From the NCBI RefSeq assembly GCF_014773485.1, contig NZ_JACXBP010000003.1:496001-560000 (forward strand): 64,000 nucleotides of DNA. The letters are read 5' to 3'. Position 1 is the stretch's first letter. Each line of letters opens with the position of its first letter. The notes beneath the pieces are model-generated. The model made no database searches, was not told the DNA's origin, and saw nothing but the letters and a program-made list of their open reading frames with translations. The position numbers and the translations under genes are program-made. Below are positions 49,072 to 59,647 of this stretch, piece by piece. Origin of the DNA: Erwinia aphidicola. GTDB lineage: Bacteria; Pseudomonadota; Gammaproteobacteria; Enterobacterales; Enterobacteriaceae.

Positions 49072-49103
49072 AAAACGGCCCCTTGTGATCAAGGAGCCGT
49101 TTT
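49072..49103 (-). terminator. Terminator after bamB
   Basis: AAAACGGC-C-CCTTG/CAAGG-A-GCCGTTTT stem with one internal mismatch and a 4-nt loop; U-rich on the minus strand beyond it. It lies 32 bases past the bamB stop and before der. Confidence 0.88.
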
Positions 49104-49134
49104 ACCCTGACTACGGGTAGCCGATCGCAGCTGA

Positions 49135-50316
49135 TTAACGCGTAATCGCGTAAACCTCACCATCTTTGGACTGGATCAGCAGCTTGTCGCTGGCCACCAC
49201 CGGCTCAGTCTGGAAGCCGGAGCTGTCCAGTTTCTGCTGCGCCACAAAGCGGCCATCGTCGGTGTTAAGCCAGTGCAGGTAACCTTCCGCATCACCCACC
49301 ACCAGGTAGCCGTTGTACAGCACCGGGGAGGTCAGGTTACGGTGCAGCAGATCGCTCTGGCGCCAGAGGGTTACGCCACCGTCGGTGTTCAGGGCAATCA
49401 CGCGGTCATCCTGATCCACCAGATAGATGCGGCCACCGTCAACGATCATATCGTGTACCGAGCCGATTTCACGCTTCCACATGATCTGGCCGGAGCGCAG
49501 GTCCAGCGCCGTCAGGTTACCGTTGTAGGCCAGTGCATACACCACGCCATTGACGATTACCGGGGTCGTGTCGACATCGGCCAGGCGGTCGATTTCCGTC
49601 GCGCCGCTTGGCTGGGAAATACGCTGCTGCCAGATAATCTGGCCCTGGTTGAGGATCACGGCGCTCACGCGGCCGTTATCACCGCCCACTACGGCGGCGC
49701 CGAATGCGGTCGATGGCGCTGACTCACCGCGCAGGCTCAGGGCCGGCACGTCGAGGTTAACGGTCCATTTTACGCTGCCGCTGGTTTGATCAAGCCCCTG
49801 CAACATGCCGTTGCTGGTGTGAACCAGCACCAGGCCGTCGCTGACCACCGGGCGGGATAACACTTCACCGGCCGCTTTGGTCTGCCACGCAACGGAGCCA
49901 TCGCTGGTGTTCAGGGCATAAACCTGCCCGCGCTCGCTGCCCACGTAGACGTGGCCGGCATCAACGGTCAGGCCGCCAGAGAGCAGCGCCGGGATATTGC
50001 TGGAGAAGAAACCGGTTTTTTCTGCCAGGTCCACTTTCCACTGTTCTTTGCCGTCGCCGGAGTTCAGCGCCTTGACGATGCCATGACGGTCAGCCGCATA
50101 CACGGTATTTTCCGCCCAGGCCGGGTGCAGGTTAGAGTAGAAATCTCCAACTCCGTTGCCCACCGAGGTGCTCCAGACTTTCTCTGGCTCGAACTGATTC
50201 TGTACGGTTGGCAGTGGCGACATTTTAACCACGTCTTCTTCACCGCTAAACCATGAACATCCGCTAAGTAAGGTGACTGACATCAGTCCCGGCAGAAGTA
50301 ACTTACGCAATTCCAT
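49135..50316 (-). CDS. bamB: BamB, outer-membrane assembly lipoprotein
   Basis: A 393-residue lipoprotein; lipobox LLSGC at about 16-20 with the signal MELRKLLLPGLMSVTLLSGC. The rest is an eight-bladed beta-propeller of PQQ-like repeats (VYALNTSDGSVAWQT, LTALDLRSGQIMWKR, VIALNTDGGVTLWRQ). It works with BamA to insert outer-membrane proteins. Matches E. coli BamB (392 aa). Downstream of yfgM by 41 bases, probably the same transcript. Confidence 0.97.
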   Translation of the reverse strand: MELRKLLLPGLMSVTLLSGCSWFSGEEDVVKMSPLPTVQNQFEPEKVWSTSVGNGVGDFYSNLHPAWAENTVYAADRHGIVKALNSGDGKEQWKVDLAEKTGFFSSNIPALLSGGLTVDAGHVYVGSERGQVYALNTSDGSVAWQTKAAGEVLSRPVVSDGLVLVHTSNGMLQGLDQTSGSVKWTVNLDVPALSLRGESAPSTAFGAAVVGGDNGRVSAVILNQGQIIWQQRISQPSGATEIDRLADVDTTPVIVNGVVYALAYNGNLTALDLRSGQIMWKREIGSVHDMIVDGGRIYLVDQDDRVIALNTDGGVTLWRQSDLLHRNLTSPVLYNGYLVVGDAEGYLHWLNTDDGRFVAQQKLDSSGFQTEPVVASDKLLIQSKDGEVYAITR

Positions 50317-50357
50317 GAAATCCCTCTTGTGCCTTGAAGGCCAAATATTAGAGCTTT

Positions 50358-50978
50358 TTAGCCCGGCAGATTATTCACTTTCATTTGCAGCATCTCTTTC
50401 AGCGTCGAAGAGGCGTCAGAATCAATGCCTTTAGTCCACGCATCGCGTGCACCCTTCGCGTCGCCTTTGCTGAGCAGCGCTTCACCGCGCACGTCAGCCA
50501 CGATCGCTGTCCAGCCGTCGCCTTTCACGCTTTCCAGCGTTTTCAGCACCTCATCCGGCTGCTTTTGCTGCAGCTGAATGCGCGCCAGGCGCAGATTCAG
50601 TATCGCCTGCAGATTGGCGTCTTTGGTATCTTTCAGACCGCTCTGCAGCTGGGCTGCGGCTTTGTCCAGCTGGTTAGCATCAACATAGCGTTTCGCCAGG
50701 TCGAGAGAAGCCAGCGCGCCGTAAGTGTTGCTGTTATCGCTGGCGAATTTCGCTGCGGCATCCAGCGTGGCGGTTTTGCTGGCATCCAGTGACGAGGTCA
50801 CCTGCTGATAGGCCGCAGAGGTTTCACGTGAACCGCTGTCCTGATGGCTGCTCCAGTAACGCCAGCCGACCAATGCGCCCACGCCCAGCACCACGCCAAC
50901 TACCAGCGCTTTGCCGTTCTGTGCGAAGAAGTTCTTCAGCGCATCTACCTGCTCGTTTTCGTTGCTATATACTTCCAC
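50358..50978 (-). CDS. yfgM: YfgM, inner-membrane TPR protein
   Basis: A 206-residue protein with a short cytoplasmic N-terminus (EVYSNENEQVDALKNFF), one TM helix (about 24-42, ALVVGVVLGVGALVGW) and a periplasmic TPR-like domain. In E. coli YfgM is an ancillary SecYEG/PpiD partner that helps periplasmic chaperone hand-over. Length equals the E. coli protein (206 aa). Between hisS and bamB, with 34 bases to hisS. Confidence 0.96.
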   Translation of the reverse strand: MEVYSNENEQVDALKNFFAQNGKALVVGVVLGVGALVGWRYWSSHQDSGSRETSAAYQQVTSSLDASKTATLDAAAKFASDNSNTYGALASLDLAKRYVDANQLDKAAAQLQSGLKDTKDANLQAILNLRLARIQLQQKQPDEVLKTLESVKGDGWTAIVADVRGEALLSKGDAKGARDAWTKGIDSDASSTLKEMLQMKVNNLPG

Positions 50979-51012
50979 GCAATCCTACTCCTTTAAATCG
51001 TGCCGTCAGGGC

Positions 51013-52290
51013 TTAGCGCTGTAACATCGAGGCCAGCGTAGATGCAGCATCACACTGCGCCAGCGTCTGCTGCTCGCCGTTACGTAAATCTTTAATGACC
51101 AGCTGGCCGTTAGCCACTTCGTCCTCGCCGAGTACCAGTGCGATGCGGGCTCCCCACTTATCTGCACGGGCAAACTGCTTCTTGAAGTTACCACCGCCAA
51201 AGTTCGTCATCAGCTTCAGCTCTGGCAGCGCGTCACGCAGCTGTTCAGCCAGCAGCATCGCCGCACTCTGTACGCCCTGGCCTGAAGCGATAACATAGAC
51301 ATCAACAATGCGCGTCGGTTCAAATTCCGGGTTAACTGCCTGTACCAGCAGAACCAGGCGCTCCAGCCCCATGGCAAAGCCCACGGCCGGCGTGGCACGA
51401 CCACCCAGCTGTTCTACCAGACCATCGTAGCGGCCACCGGCACAAACCGTGCCCTGCGCGCCCAGGCTGCTGGTCACCCACTCAAACACGGTGCGGTTGT
51501 AGTAATCGAGGCCGCGCACCAGGCGCTGGTTCACGCTGTAAGCAATGCCCGCTGCATCCAGCAGGCTGCACAGCCCGGTGAAATGCTCGCGCGACTCGTC
51601 ATCCAGATAATCGCTCAGCGTTGGCGCATCGTTCAGCAGCGCCTGCACGTCCGGGTTTTTGCTGTCCAGCACGCGCAGCGGATTGCTGTACATGCGGCGC
51701 TTGCAGTCTTCGTCCAGCACGTCCACGTGCTGCTCCAGGAAGGCCACCAGCGCATCGCGATAGTTGGCGCGGGCTTCCAGCGAGCCGATAGAGTTCAGCT
51801 CCAGGCGCACATGCTCAGAGATGCCCAGCGCTTTCCACCAGCGGGCAGTCATCATGATCAGCTCAGCGTCAATGTCCGGGCCTTGCAGGCCAAACACTTC
51901 GGCACCAATCTGGTGGAACTGGCGGTAGCGGCCTTTCTGCGGGCGCTCGTAGCGGAACATCGGGCCGATGTACCACAGACGCTGTTCCTGATTGTACAGC
52001 AGACCGTGTTCAATGCCGGCGCGCACGCAGCCTGCGGTCCCTTCCGGGCGCAGCGTCAGGCTTTCGCCGTTGCGGTCGTCAAAGGTATACATCTCTTTTT
52101 CAACCACGTCGGTCACTTCACCGATAGCGCGCTTGAATAACGGGGTCTGCTCTACAATCGGCAAGCGGATTTCGCTAAAGCCGTAGCTGCCCAGAACCTG
52201 CTTAAGGATCTGTTCAATACGCTGCCACACCACGGTGTCAGCCGGTAAATAGTCGTTCATGCCACGAATGGCCTGGATATTCTTCGCCAC
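51013..52290 (-). CDS. hisS: HisS, histidyl-tRNA synthetase
   Basis: A 425-residue class II synthetase. Motif 2 region [16 protein letters not shown], the HisA motif [15 protein letters not shown] and motif 3 [11 protein letters not shown] are complete, and a C-terminal anticodon-binding domain follows. E. coli HisS is 424 aa. Downstream of ispG on the same strand with a hairpin in the 63-base gap. Confidence 0.98.
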   Translation of the reverse strand: MAKNIQAIRGMNDYLPADTVVWQRIEQILKQVLGSYGFSEIRLPIVEQTPLFKRAIGEVTDVVEKEMYTFDDRNGESLTLRPEGTAGCVRAGIEHGLLYNQEQRLWYIGPMFRYERPQKGRYRQFHQIGAEVFGLQGPDIDAELIMMTARWWKALGISEHVRLELNSIGSLEARANYRDALVAFLEQHVDVLDEDCKRRMYSNPLRVLDSKNPDVQALLNDAPTLSDYLDDESREHFTGLCSLLDAAGIAYSVNQRLVRGLDYYNRTVFEWVTSSLGAQGTVCAGGRYDGLVEQLGGRATPAVGFAMGLERLVLLVQAVNPEFEPTRIVDVYVIASGQGVQSAAMLLAEQLRDALPELKLMTNFGGGNFKKQFARADKWGARIALVLGEDEVANGQLVIKDLRNGEQQTLAQCDAASTLASMLQR

Positions 52291-52319
52291 TGATTTCTCT
52301 CATCAATTTCATGCAGTAA

Positions 52320-52350
52320 GGGACGACCGGCACAGCAGGTCGCCCCCTAC
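52320..52350. repeat. 3'-end hairpin after ispG
   Basis: GGG-A-CGACC/GGTCG-C-CCC stem (one mismatch) with loop GGCACAGCA, ending CCCCTAC four bases from the ispG stop. Member of the 3'-end hairpin set, inside the ispG-hisS gap. Confidence 0.6.
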
Positions 52351-52353
52351 AGA

Positions 52354-53475
52354 TTATTTTTCGACCTGCTGGATGGTGATCCGGCGCGATTCATCCAGCA
52401 TGGTGGCTTTAGCACGAATGCGCGCTTCCAGCTGGTCAATCATATTGTCGTTGTCGAGACGCTCGCGCAGACGCACGCCATCTTCGTAGAAACCACTTTT
52501 CTTGTTGCCGCCGGTGACGCCCATGGTCGATACCGTGGCTTCACCCGGGCCGTTAACCACGCAGCCGATAATCGAAATATCCATCGGCGTAATGATATCT
52601 TCCAGCCGCTCTTCCAGCGCATTCACCGTGCCGATCACGTCAAACTCCTGACGGGAACAGGTTGGGCAGGCGATGAAGTTAATGCCGCGGGAACGGATGC
52701 GCAGTGATTTCAGGATATCGAAACCGACTTTCACTTCTTCTACCGGGTCCGCCGCCAGCGAGATACGCAGCGTGTCACCAATGCCCTCAGACAGCAGCAG
52801 GCCAAGGCCAATGGCGGACTTCACCGCACCGGCTCGGGCGCCACCGGCTTCGGTGATCCCGAGGTGCAGCGGCTGATCGATCTGCTTAGCCAGCAGGCGA
52901 TACGACTCGACGGCAAGGAACACATCGGAAGCTTTCACGCTGACTTTGAACATGTCAAAGTTCAGGCGGTCGAGGATATCCACATGACGCATCGCCGATT
53001 CCAGCAGCGCTTGCGGATTCGGCTCACCGTATTTTTCCTGCAGATCCTTTTCCAACGATCCGCCGTTCACCCCGATGCGGATCGGAATGTTGTAGTGGCG
53101 GGCGCAGTCGACCACCGAGCGGATGCGCTCTTCATTGCCGATATTGCCCGGGTTAATACGCAGGCAGTCGACGCCATATTCGGCGACTTTCAGGGCAATG
53201 CGGTAGTCGAAGTGGATATCAGCAACCAGCGGGACGTTAACCTGCTGTTTGATCAGGCGGAAGGCTTCGGCGGCATCCATGGTTGGCACGGAAACGCGCA
53301 CGATATCAACGCCAACGCGCTCAAGTGCCTTGATCTGGGCGACCGTAGCAGCGACGTCAGTCGTTCGGGTATTGGTCATGGACTGAACGGCGATTGGGGC
53401 ACCGTCGCCCACAGGCACCTTGCCGACGTAAATACGTTTAGATTTGCGACGGGTAATGGGTGCTTCGTTATGCAT
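52354..53475 (-). CDS. ispG: IspG, (E)-4-hydroxy-3-methylbut-2-enyl diphosphate synthase
   Basis: A 373-residue 4Fe-4S enzyme of the MEP isoprenoid pathway, making HMBPP. N-terminal barrel ([15 protein letters not shown]) and C-terminal cluster ligands in ACPTCSR and [10 protein letters not shown]. coli IspG is 372 aa. I chose ATG 53475 ([12 protein letters not shown]) with GGAG upstream, not the TTG at 53490. Follows rodZ on the same strand after 40 bases. Confidence 0.97.
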   Translation of the reverse strand: MHNEAPITRRKSKRIYVGKVPVGDGAPIAVQSMTNTRTTDVAATVAQIKALERVGVDIVRVSVPTMDAAEAFRLIKQQVNVPLVADIHFDYRIALKVAEYGVDCLRINPGNIGNEERIRSVVDCARHYNIPIRIGVNGGSLEKDLQEKYGEPNPQALLESAMRHVDILDRLNFDMFKVSVKASDVFLAVESYRLLAKQIDQPLHLGITEAGGARAGAVKSAIGLGLLLSEGIGDTLRISLAADPVEEVKVGFDILKSLRIRSRGINFIACPTCSRQEFDVIGTVNALEERLEDIITPMDISIIGCVVNGPGEATVSTMGVTGGNKKSGFYEDGVRLRERLDNDNMIDQLEARIRAKATMLDESRRITIQQVEK

Positions 53476-53515
53476 ATTCTTTCTCCACAATTACTCGCGA
53501 CCAGAAAAAGATGCG

Positions 53516-54529
53516 TTATTGCGCACCTAAAGTCAGGCGAGCAACCTGGTTAGTACGGATAAAACGACTCAGATCAACAGGCTTACCCTGATACTCGATC
53601 TGTACTGCAGCCGGGGCACCAATCTTCAGGCGATAAGGAGCCGTACCGGCGAGGCTCAGTTTACCACCGCTACGCTGAATGCCGCTGAACAGTTTTTTAC
53701 CGGCAGCATCAGTCACTTCCAGCCAGCAATCGCTGGAGAAGTTCATGATAACCGCATTCGGATCGGCAGCAGGCTGGCTGACGCCGGCGCTGCTGGTAGG
53801 TAGCTGACCGTTGGCAGCGCTATCAACCGGTGCCTGCGCTGGAGATACCACCGCAGGCTGCGAGTTGGCAGCCTGGGTGTTTGCTGCCGGTGCCTGAGCA
53901 CTGGCAGCCGGAGCGTTATCGGCCGGGGTAGCAGCAGGCGCGCTGCTGGTATCCGCCGGAGCCTGGCTTGGTGCCATATCCATCGGCACCGACTGGCCGC
54001 TGGTATCCGCACTGCTGCTGGCATTACCGTCAGTCAACGGAATAGACTGCCCGTTGCCGCTCTCCCCTTCCGCAGGCGCATTCTGATCGGCCATCGAGAC
54101 CAGATCGTCCTGAGCGGCTTTATGATTCTGCCACCACCAGGCGCCCGTCAGGCCCACCACCACAAACAGCACCAGCCAGGTGAAGATCATCAACCAGCCA
54201 TCACGTTTTTTGCGGCGCTTGCCGAGGGAGAAACTTTGCATCGGTTCAACTTTTGCGGCTCTGACCGGGGCTTGTTTAGCCATCATCGGCAGCAGTTCTT
54301 CTTCCGGCACGCGAACCAGGCGTGCGTAAGAACGGATATAACCACGCAGGAAGGTCGATGCCAGATTGGCAGGCGACTTGTCCTCTTCAATATCGCGGAC
54401 GGTGGAAAGTTTCAGGCAGAGGCGCTCAGCAACGTTCTGCTGAGTCAGGCCCATCTGTTCACGGGCGCTGCGCAGGCGCTCGCCTGTTGAATTTACGTTG
54501 GATTTGTCTTCAGTGGCTTCAGTATTCAT
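53516..54529 (-). CDS. rodZ: RodZ, cytoskeletal membrane protein
   Basis: A 337-residue protein, the same length as E. coli RodZ. N-terminal HTH (about 15-80, [20 protein letters not shown]) that contacts MreB, a basic juxtamembrane run (KRRKKRD at about 104-110), TM helix (about 111-131), a long Ala/Pro/Ser-rich periplasmic linker (about 150-255) and a C-terminal beta domain ([19 protein letters not shown] onward). It links MreB filaments to the elongasome and keeps rod shape. Its start overlaps the pilW end by 11 bases. Confidence 0.97.
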   Translation of the reverse strand: MNTEATEDKSNVNSTGERLRSAREQMGLTQQNVAERLCLKLSTVRDIEEDKSPANLASTFLRGYIRSYARLVRVPEEELLPMMAKQAPVRAAKVEPMQSFSLGKRRKKRDGWLMIFTWLVLFVVVGLTGAWWWQNHKAAQDDLVSMADQNAPAEGESGNGQSIPLTDGNASSSADTSGQSVPMDMAPSQAPADTSSAPAATPADNAPAASAQAPAANTQAANSQPAVVSPAQAPVDSAANGQLPTSSAGVSQPAADPNAVIMNFSSDCWLEVTDAAGKKLFSGIQRSGGKLSLAGTAPYRLKIGAPAAVQIEYQGKPVDLSRFIRTNQVARLTLGAQ

Positions 54530-55250
54530 TAGCTAAAAAATGCTGGTGCTGTATCGATTGTGGAAAAATTCGCGCAAGTTGCGCCCCATAACGCTGTACA
54601 TCATCGGGCTGGTTGGCCTGCGCGGCGAAGCGAATCTCTAACCACAGACTTTCCGCAGAAACAGGAAAGTTGTGTTGATAAACATCTAACAGGAGGCGCG
54701 AGTCTGAGCATCTCCCCTTTCCAAATCGCCTTTCGGCTTCTGCCAGCATAGGCATTCCCTTAGCAGGATCGGTCTGCACCGCATCCGCCAGCGCATAACG
54801 CGCTTTCTCTTGCTGCCCGGCATTCAAAAAACAGTAGCCCGAGTTTTCCAGCGTATCGGCACGAAGTCCGTCTGCTGAATCTGCAATGGCCCTGCTGAAC
54901 TGCCGTTGTGCCGCATCATACTGCCCTAAACCGCAGAGAAACGCACCGTAATTATTAAGCACATAGCCGTTTTGCGGTGCAAGTTTCAGCGCGCGGCGAT
55001 AATGCTGCTGCGCCTGGCTCTGCTCCCCCATCTGCTGCTGATAACGCGCCATTGCCAGCTGGGTTCGGTAATCTTTTGGCGCCAATGCCAGCGCCCGCTG
55101 CAAATTGCGGCGAGCCGCTTCATTATCCCCCCGCAGCAGATAGGCCAGGCCTAGCTGTATGCGCGTCTCTACCAGTGCTTTACGCTGCGGTGAAGTTTGG
55201 CACCCCACCAGCAGCGACAGCGCTAAACCCACGATTAAACCTGCCCGCAT
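54519..55250 (-). CDS. pilW: PilW/PilF-like TPR lipoprotein
   Basis: A 243-residue lipoprotein: signal peptide with lipobox LLVGC (Cys at about 17), followed by TPR repeats ([42 protein letters not shown]). Homologues help type IV pilus secretin (PilQ) assembly; no pilus genes are here and the gene is kept in this conserved operon, so its role in this organism may differ. Overlaps rodZ by 11 bases, implying coupled translation. Confidence 0.9.
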   Translation of the reverse strand: MRAGLIVGLALSLLVGCQTSPQRKALVETRIQLGLAYLLRGDNEAARRNLQRALALAPKDYRTQLAMARYQQQMGEQSQAQQHYRRALKLAPQNGYVLNNYGAFLCGLGQYDAAQRQFSRAIADSADGLRADTLENSGYCFLNAGQQEKARYALADAVQTDPAKGMPMLAEAERRFGKGRCSDSRLLLDVYQHNFPVSAESLWLEIRFAAQANQPDDVQRYGAQLARIFPQSIQHQHFLANEY

Positions 55251-55337
55251 CCCTGTTTCTCCCTGTATCCATTCGCGGCTTATGCTACGCCAATGTTTAC
55301 AGAGTCAACACGCTGCAGGGCAGGAAAACACCGGGTT

Positions 55338-56507
55338 TCAGATCGCCTTCACAGAGATGGCTTCACCGGCCATTTTCTTTTTCAGCGTGCGCTTGGTGCG
55401 GTCGATCACTTCCCCGGCCAGCTGGCCGCAGGCGGCATCGATATCATCACCGCGGGTCTTACGCACAATAGTAGTAAAACCGTAATCCATCAACACTTTA
55501 GAGAAGCGATCGATGCGACTGTTCGAACTACGACCATAGGGTGCGCTTGGGAAGGGGTTCCATGGGATCAGGTTGATCTTACAGGGTGTATTTTTCAGCA
55601 GCGCGGCCAGTTCATGGGCGTTATCCGTGCTGTCATTGATGTGGTCGAGCATCACGTACTCAATGGTCACACGCCCCTGGTTGGCATTTGACTTGCCGAT
55701 GTAGCGGCTGACCGCGGCCAGGAAGGTCTCAATATTGTACTTTTTGTTGATTGGCACAATTTCGTCACGAATTGTGTCATTTGGCGCGTGCAGTGAAATC
55801 GCCAGCGCCACGTCAATCATATCGCCAAGTTTATCCAGCGCCGGAACCACACCGGAGGTGGACAGGGTTACGCGGCGTTTCGACAGGCCAAAGCCGAAGT
55901 CGTCCAGCATGATTTCCATCGCCGGAACCACGTTATTCAGGTTCAGCAGCGGCTCGCCCATCCCCATCATCACCACGTTGGTGATCGGGCGCTGGCCGGT
56001 GACTTTGGCCGCGCCGATAATTTTCGCCGCGCGCCACACCTGACCGATGATTTCCGACACGCGCAGGTTGCGGTTAAAGCCCTGCTGCGCGGTGGAACAG
56101 AATTTGCACTCCAGCGCACAGCCCACCTGGGAAGAGACACACAGGGTGGCGCGATCTTTTTCTGGAATATAGACAGTTTCGACCTGCTGGCCGCCGACCT
56201 GGATAGCCCACTTGATGGTGCCATCGGAGGAACGCTGCTCTTCAGCCACTTCCGGCGCGCGGATTTCCGCAACTTCCTTCAGCCTGTTACGGAAGACCTT
56301 GTTGATGTCGGTCATCTCGTCGAAGTCATCACAGCAGTAGTGGTAGATCCACTTCATCACCTGATCGGCACGAAACGGCTTTTCACCCATGCTGGCAAAA
56401 AACTCACGCATCTGCTGACGATTGAGATCGAGCAGGTTAATTTTCTCTTTTTTTGGCGTTACGACGGCAGGTGAAGCGGACGACGGAGTCACAATAAGTT
56501 CGGACAT
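55338..56507 (-). CDS. rlmN: RlmN, dual rRNA/tRNA adenine-C2 methyltransferase
   Basis: A 389-residue radical-SAM enzyme. CxxxCxxC is C130, C134 and C137 in GCALECKFC. Further motifs are [16 protein letters not shown] and the C-terminal catalytic Cys in DIDAACGQL. It methylates A2503 of 23S rRNA and A37 of some tRNAs. Slightly longer than E. coli RlmN (384 aa) because of an N-terminal tail ([19 protein letters not shown]). Separated from ndk by a terminator-like hairpin, so it probably starts its own transcript. Confidence 0.97.
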   Translation of the reverse strand: MSELIVTPSSASPAVVTPKKEKINLLDLNRQQMREFFASMGEKPFRADQVMKWIYHYCCDDFDEMTDINKVFRNRLKEVAEIRAPEVAEEQRSSDGTIKWAIQVGGQQVETVYIPEKDRATLCVSSQVGCALECKFCSTAQQGFNRNLRVSEIIGQVWRAAKIIGAAKVTGQRPITNVVMMGMGEPLLNLNNVVPAMEIMLDDFGFGLSKRRVTLSTSGVVPALDKLGDMIDVALAISLHAPNDTIRDEIVPINKKYNIETFLAAVSRYIGKSNANQGRVTIEYVMLDHINDSTDNAHELAALLKNTPCKINLIPWNPFPSAPYGRSSNSRIDRFSKVLMDYGFTTIVRKTRGDDIDAACGQLAGEVIDRTKRTLKKKMAGEAISVKAI

Positions 56508-56568
56508 AATATTCTCTGGCCTCGTTGTTACACGTTATGGCGCTGGGTTTGAAGTGAATAAAATAGAA

Positions 56569-56597
56569 GCGCCCCGGAGAGCGAACTCCCGGGGCGC
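56569..56597 (-). terminator. Terminator after ndk
   Basis: GCGCCCCGG.../...CCGGGGCGC stem (nine to eleven pairs) with a loop of 7-10 nt and a U-rich run (TTCTATTTTATTC) on the minus strand. About 80 bases past the ndk stop and 60 bases before rlmN. Confidence 0.8.
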
Positions 56598-56679
56598 ATT
56601 ATTGTACTCATGACCTTCACAGGGTTAAAGCACTATAGCGAATTAATTTGTAAACCCTGCTGCAGGCCAGGCAACCGAA

Positions 56680-57111
56680 TTAACGGGTGCGCGGGCACAC
56701 TTCGTTTTCGCCGAAGAAGTAAGCGATTTCACGAGCAGCAGATTCAGCAGAATCTGAACCGTGGGTCGCGTTCTCGGTGAAGCTGTCCGCGTAGTCTGCA
56801 CGCAGGGTGCCAGCCAGTGCGTTAGCTGGGTTAGTTGCGCCCATCAGGTCACGGTGACGCTGTACGGCATTTTCGCCTTCCAGCACTGAAACCACTACCG
56901 GACCTGAGGTCATGAATTCAACCAGACCATCGAAGAATGGCTTACCCTGGTGCTCAGCGTAGAAACCTTCAGCCTGCTCTTTGCTCAGGTGCAGCATTTT
57001 GCTGCCAACGATTTTGAAGCCAGCGCTTTCAAAACGGTTGAAGATTGCGCCGATCACGTTTTTTGCCACAGCGTTAGGCTTTACGATGGAGAATGTACGC
57101 TCAATAGTCAT
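56680..57111 (-). CDS. ndk: Ndk, nucleoside diphosphate kinase
   Basis: A 143-residue kinase that balances NTP and dNTP pools by phosphate transfer from ATP. The phosphorylated His is H117 in [23 protein letters not shown] near the N-terminus is the family signature. E. coli Ndk is 143 aa. Stands between pbpC and rlmN with its own leader. Confidence 0.98.
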   Translation of the reverse strand: MTIERTFSIVKPNAVAKNVIGAIFNRFESAGFKIVGSKMLHLSKEQAEGFYAEHQGKPFFDGLVEFMTSGPVVVSVLEGENAVQRHRDLMGATNPANALAGTLRADYADSFTENATHGSDSAESAAREIAYFFGENEVCPRTR

Positions 57112-57331
57112 GTTGACCCCTGTCTTATCTTTCGAATGTAGCCGCGAAAACGGTGTTCCCGGCCGGGAAAATGGCCGCAGATTATAGGGGGCATCGCGAT
57201 GGATGCCTATCGAAGATTCAATAATTTATTGAAAAACTCGACCACCATCGCGGGAAATTTGCCCCAGCTGGCGCTATTTTACGCAGCGCGGCGAATGATG
57301 ACCATCACTGCGGCCAGGGTTCTGTCTGAAA
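57112..57331. other. ndk-pbpC gap with a 3'-end hairpin
   Basis: 220 bases. GGCATC/GATGCC stem (57190-57207) set in TATAGGGG...CCTAT resembles the 3'-end hairpin set. The ndk promoter should lie between it and 57111. A + strand frame here (57199-57477) runs into antisense pbpC and is not supported. Confidence 0.45.
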
Positions 57332-59647
57332 TTAACGAATTAATTCGACATGAATCAGACGGCTGTCGGCACGCCCGCGATCGTCCACCGCACGGACTCT
57401 GTATTTACCCGGCCTTGTTGGCCGCCAGTCGAGCGGCACTTTACTGGCACTGCTGCCGAGGAAGATATCGTCGATAAACCAGTAGACGCTGCTGCTGTCG
57501 GCATCCGTCACCGCGCTAAAGCTGAGTTTGTCACGCCCCTGCTGCGACTGGCGCAGCGTATAGGTGATGTTTTTCTGCGGCGAGGTGATGCGCGGCGCGT
57601 CTCCCCCCACGGCGCCCTGCTGGCACTGCGTAGCGGGCGGCGGGCGTTTCGGTAACCCTGCCAGCGCGAAAACGTTCGCCAGGTCAGAGGGCCAGAACTC
57701 AAACACCTCAACGTGCGTCTGCTGCGGGTCCCACGGCGCACAGGCCACCTCACCGCTGTGGTTATCGATGCGCAGCGGGCGGTAAACCGTGTCGACTTTG
57801 ATCGGCGATTTGCCGGGAATAAACCAGCTGCGCCCGCGTTGCTGACACCACTGCGTTGGCAGGTTGCCGCTCGGCAGACAGATCTCCACCCTTTTCAGCT
57901 GCGGCGGGAAACGGTGCTGCGGCTCTTTCAGCTGGGGGTAGCTCGCCACCACGCTGTCGATGATATTGAAAAACAGCGGTGCGGCCGCTTCCACCCCGAC
58001 AAAGGCCTCATTGCCCTGCCCGGCAAAGTTACCCTGCCACACCACCAGCACGTACGGACCGAAAATCCCGACGCTCCACGCATCGCGGAATCCCCAGGAG
58101 GTGCCGGTCTTCCAGTACACCGGCAGTGACGCGGGCCGCTGCGCCAGAGTGTCACCCGGGCGACGATGCTGGCGCAGAATGTCCAGCGTCATAAAGCTGG
58201 CCTCCTCACTCAGCAGGCGAAAGGCCGGCGGCACAGGTGCCTGCTCGCGCATGCGCAGGTCGCGCAGTTCGCCACGGTTTGCCAGCATGGCGTACAGCTT
58301 AGCCAGCTCCTGCGCCGTCACTTCCCCGCCGCCGAGCACCAGCGAAAGACCATAATGTTTTTCACTCGCCATATTGCTGACGCCGGCCAGCTGCAGGAAC
58401 TGATAGAAGCTGGGCTGGCGCAGCTGCGAGGCAATAGCCACCGCCGGAATATTGCGGCTGAAGTTCAGTGCATCGGTGGCGGTAACCGGGCCGAGAAAGC
58501 GGCGGTCAAAATTTTCCGGCGCATAGCTGCCAAATGATGAAGGCACGTCCTTCAGCACCGTCATCGGGTGCAGTACGCCCTGCTCCATGCCCAGCGCGTA
58601 GATAAACGGCTTGAGTGCTGAGCCCGGTGAACGTTTGGCGGTGGTGCCGTTAACCTGCCCCTGAATCTGCCGGTTGTCATAATCCGCCGAGCCGACCAGC
58701 GCGCGTACGCCCATGTCGCGCGTATCCACCAGCAGTACGGCGCTGTTATGAATGCCGCGACTCTGATTGCGCCGGATAAACGCCCGCACCTGCTGCTCCA
58801 CCAGCCGCTGCAGCCCGGCATCAAGCGTGGTGTCAACGCGCGGCTGACGTTCTCCATTTTGCAGCTGCTCAATAAAATGCGGCGCGATAAACGGCAAATC
58901 CTGCGGCTGGCGCAGCGCCAGCGGCAGGCTGAACAGCGCTCGCTGGCTGGCATCCGTTGCATAATGCTGCTGCCAGCGCTGAAACAGGCGGTTTCGAGCC
59001 TGCATCAACGGCGGGCTGGCTTCGTCACTGCGCGGATTCATGCGCAGGCTCGGCGACTGCGGCAGTACCGCAAGAGTCAGGGCTTCGGCCAGCGTCAGCT
59101 GAGACGGCGGTTTAGCAAAATAGATCAGGCTGGCGGCGCCGATGCTCTCGATGTTGCGGCCATAGGGCGCGGCGTTGAGATACGCTTCGAGAATATCGTG
59201 TTTGGAGTAGCTCAGCTCGAGCTGCACGGCGCGCAGCACCTGCATCAGCTTGCCGCCGGGCGAACGGGTATTCAGCTGCCAGTGCATGCGCGCCAGCTGC
59301 ATGGTGATGGTGGAGCCGCCCTGAAGCCGCCCGCCCGCCACATAGCTGCGCCAGAAACCGCGCACCAGACTGAGGGGATTAAAACCGGGGTTGTACCAGA
59401 ACCAGCGGTCCTCATGCAGCAGCAGCCCACGCACCGCCAGCGGAGAAACCTGCTCCAGCGGCGTCCACTGTCGATAGCGGTCGTCGCTGGCAAGCGAGAG
59501 GCGCAGCAGCGTACCGTGGCGGTCATACCAGGCGGTAGAGAGTGGGATGCCCTGCGAGAGCGGCGGGTGAGGCCACAGACGAAAACCGATTAGCAGCAGC
59601 GCCAGCAGCCCCAGCGCTACTGCCAGATTTTGCAGCAGGCGTTTCAT
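57332..59647 (-). CDS. pbpC: PbpC, penicillin-binding protein 1C
   Basis: A 771-residue bifunctional peptidoglycan enzyme. N-terminal signal/anchor helix (about 8-26), GT51 transglycosylase with LLLHEDRWFWYNPGFNP and GGSTITMQLARM, then a transpeptidase with SPGSALKP (SxxK), SRNIP (SxN) and WKTGTSWG (KTG). The C-terminal PBP1C domain starts near residue 680. E. coli PbpC is 770 aa. Its start overlaps the yfhM stop, the conserved pairing with the bacterial alpha-2-macroglobulin that may shield exposed cell wall. Confidence 0.97.
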   Translation of the reverse strand: MKRLLQNLAVALGLLALLLIGFRLWPHPPLSQGIPLSTAWYDRHGTLLRLSLASDDRYRQWTPLEQVSPLAVRGLLLHEDRWFWYNPGFNPLSLVRGFWRSYVAGGRLQGGSTITMQLARMHWQLNTRSPGGKLMQVLRAVQLELSYSKHDILEAYLNAAPYGRNIESIGAASLIYFAKPPSQLTLAEALTLAVLPQSPSLRMNPRSDEASPPLMQARNRLFQRWQQHYATDASQRALFSLPLALRQPQDLPFIAPHFIEQLQNGERQPRVDTTLDAGLQRLVEQQVRAFIRRNQSRGIHNSAVLLVDTRDMGVRALVGSADYDNRQIQGQVNGTTAKRSPGSALKPFIYALGMEQGVLHPMTVLKDVPSSFGSYAPENFDRRFLGPVTATDALNFSRNIPAVAIASQLRQPSFYQFLQLAGVSNMASEKHYGLSLVLGGGEVTAQELAKLYAMLANRGELRDLRMREQAPVPPAFRLLSEEASFMTLDILRQHRRPGDTLAQRPASLPVYWKTGTSWGFRDAWSVGIFGPYVLVVWQGNFAGQGNEAFVGVEAAAPLFFNIIDSVVASYPQLKEPQHRFPPQLKRVEICLPSGNLPTQWCQQRGRSWFIPGKSPIKVDTVYRPLRIDNHSGEVACAPWDPQQTHVEVFEFWPSDLANVFALAGLPKRPPPATQCQQGAVGGDAPRITSPQKNITYTLRQSQQGRDKLSFSAVTDADSSSVYWFIDDIFLGSSASKVPLDWRPTRPGKYRVRAVDDRGRADSRLIHVELIR

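Noticed and set aside
53743..54160. Ala/Pro/Ser-rich low-complexity stretch in rodZ, considered as a frameshift or repeat insertion
   Set aside because: The frame is intact, total length equals E. coli RodZ, and a Pro/Ala-rich periplasmic linker is normal for the family.
57199..57477. 92-codon plus-strand frame near the end of pbpC
   Set aside because: It extends antisense into pbpC and has no SD or family resemblance.
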